From: JBASRP01 sp044866075
GTDB taxonomy: Bacteria > Actinomycetota > AC-67
Assembly (NCBI GenBank): GCA_044866075.1
Contig: JBIOTQ010000050.1
Coordinates: 1-7,926, forward strand
Reading direction: 5' to 3'
DNA length: 7,926 nucleotides
Shown: positions 7,235-7,926 of the stretch, piece after piece
Layout: the number at the start of each line of letters is the position of its first letter
Position numbering within the stretch: position 1 is the first letter of the stretch
Position numbers and translations under genes: made by a program
The notes under the pieces: model-generated
What the model was told of the DNA's origin: nothing
The model's database searches: none
The model's input: the letters and a program-made list of their open reading frames with translations, nothing else

Positions 7235-7926
7235 CCGGACTCGAGCTCGCGCTCTCGCTCGCCCTCACCGAGGACGAATACGAGCGCATCGTCGCGACGC
7301 TCGGCCGCGAGCCGAACAAGGCCGAGCTCGCGATGTACGCGGCGATGTGGTCCGAGCACTGCTCGTACAAGTCGTCGAAGGTCCACCTGAAGACGCTGCC
7401 GACCGAAGGCTCTCACATCGTGATGGGGCCCGGCGAGAACGCCGGCGTCGTCGACATCGGCGACGGCCTCGTGGCGGTCTTCAAGCTGGAGTCGCACAAC
7501 CATCCGTCCGCCGTGGAACCCGTCCAGGGTGCGGCGACCGGCGTCGGCGGCATCGTGCGCGACATCGTCGCGACGGGCGCGCGGCCCGTCGCGATCCTCG
7601 ACCCGCTGCGGTTCGGCGAGCCCGACACCTGGCGCAACCGCTGGCTGCTCGGCGGCGTCGTCGCCGGGATCTCTCAATACGGCAACTCGATCGGCATCCC
7701 GACCGTCGGCGGCGAGGTCGCCTTCGACCCGACGTACGCCGGCAACCCGCTCGTCAACGTGATGTGCATCGGCATCACGACACGCGACCGCATCGCCCAC
7801 GCCCGCGCGGAAGGCGTAGGCAACATCGGGATCCTGATGGGATCGAAGACGGGCCGCGACGGCATCGGCGGCGTCAGCGTTCTGGCCTCCCGTCCGTTCG
7901 ACGCCGAGGCCGAAGCCAAGCGCCCG
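7231..7926 (+). CDS. purL: FGAM synthase large subunit PurL, N-terminal part (3' end outside the window)
   Basis: PurL is the ATP-dependent synthase subunit that converts FGAR and ammonia to FGAM. The GTG at 7231 overlaps the purQ stop (GTGA) and opens a frame with no stop to the window edge, giving 232 residues of a protein that is normally about 740. Visible blocks are the substrate-binding AMWSEHCSYKSSK (residues 38-50), VMGPGENAGVVDIG, and the metal/ATP signature FKLESHNHPSAVEP (84-97). GAATGVGGIVRDI, LDPLRFG, the GNSIGIPTVGGEV loop, and the start of the SKTGRDGIGG glycine-rich motif follow. It begins without the long N-terminal PurS-like domain of the proteobacterial single-chain PurL, consistent with the separate purS and purQ genes upstream. 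A Shine-Dalgarno-like CGGGAG lies at 7218-7223, 7 bases before the GTG. Confidence 0.96.
   Translation, partial: MTGLELALSLALTEDEYERIVATLGREPNKAELAMYAAMWSEHCSYKSSKVHLKTLPTEGSHIVMGPGENAGVVDIGDGLVAVFKLESHNHPSAVEPVQGAATGVGGIVRDIVATGARPVAILDPLRFGEPDTWRNRWLLGGVVAGISQYGNSIGIPTVGGEVAFDPTYAGNPLVNVMCIGITTRDRIAHARAEGVGNIGILMGSKTGRDGIGGVSVLASRPFDAEAEAKRP

Overview
This window is a stretch of a high-GC bacterial chromosome (G+C clearly well above 60% by eye) in which every convincing gene lies on the + strand in one tightly packed purine-biosynthesis operon. The order is purA (3' part) - purD - purE - ppa - purB - purC - purS - membrane HExxH protein - lipoprotein - purQ - purL (5' part). Gaps between genes are at most about 13 bases, and five junctions are ATGA or GTGA stop/start overlaps. 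No promoter, terminator, RNA gene, repeat, CRISPR array or mobile element is visible, so the transcription unit probably starts upstream and ends downstream of the window.

Likely host: the three-part FGAM synthase (separate small PurS, PurQ and PurL), the PurC of about 293 residues, the Bacillus-like PurB of 432 residues, frequent GTG starts, strong G/C third-position bias and a lipobox lipoprotein together suggest a member of the Actinomycetota, possibly a deep-branching or uncultured lineage. This is inference; other high-GC phyla are not excluded.

How the genes work together: PurD makes GAR. PurS, PurQ and PurL form the ammonia-channelling FGAM synthase. PurE acts on the AIR/CAIR step, PurC makes SAICAR, and PurB releases AICAR and later AMP from adenylosuccinate, which PurA makes. 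The family I inorganic pyrophosphatase between purE and purB would remove PPi, for example that released by PurF from PRPP. PurF, PurN or PurT, PurM, PurK and PurH are not in the window.

The unusual part is 5251-6533. Two genes with no recognisable purine role are inserted between purS and purQ, splitting the genes of one enzyme complex. The first encodes a single-pass membrane protein with a well-formed HEGYH zinc-protease-like motif in its extracytoplasmic domain. The second encodes a small cysteine-bearing lipoprotein. They are coupled to each other and to the flanking pur genes. This envelope pair is the best candidate here for something undescribed.
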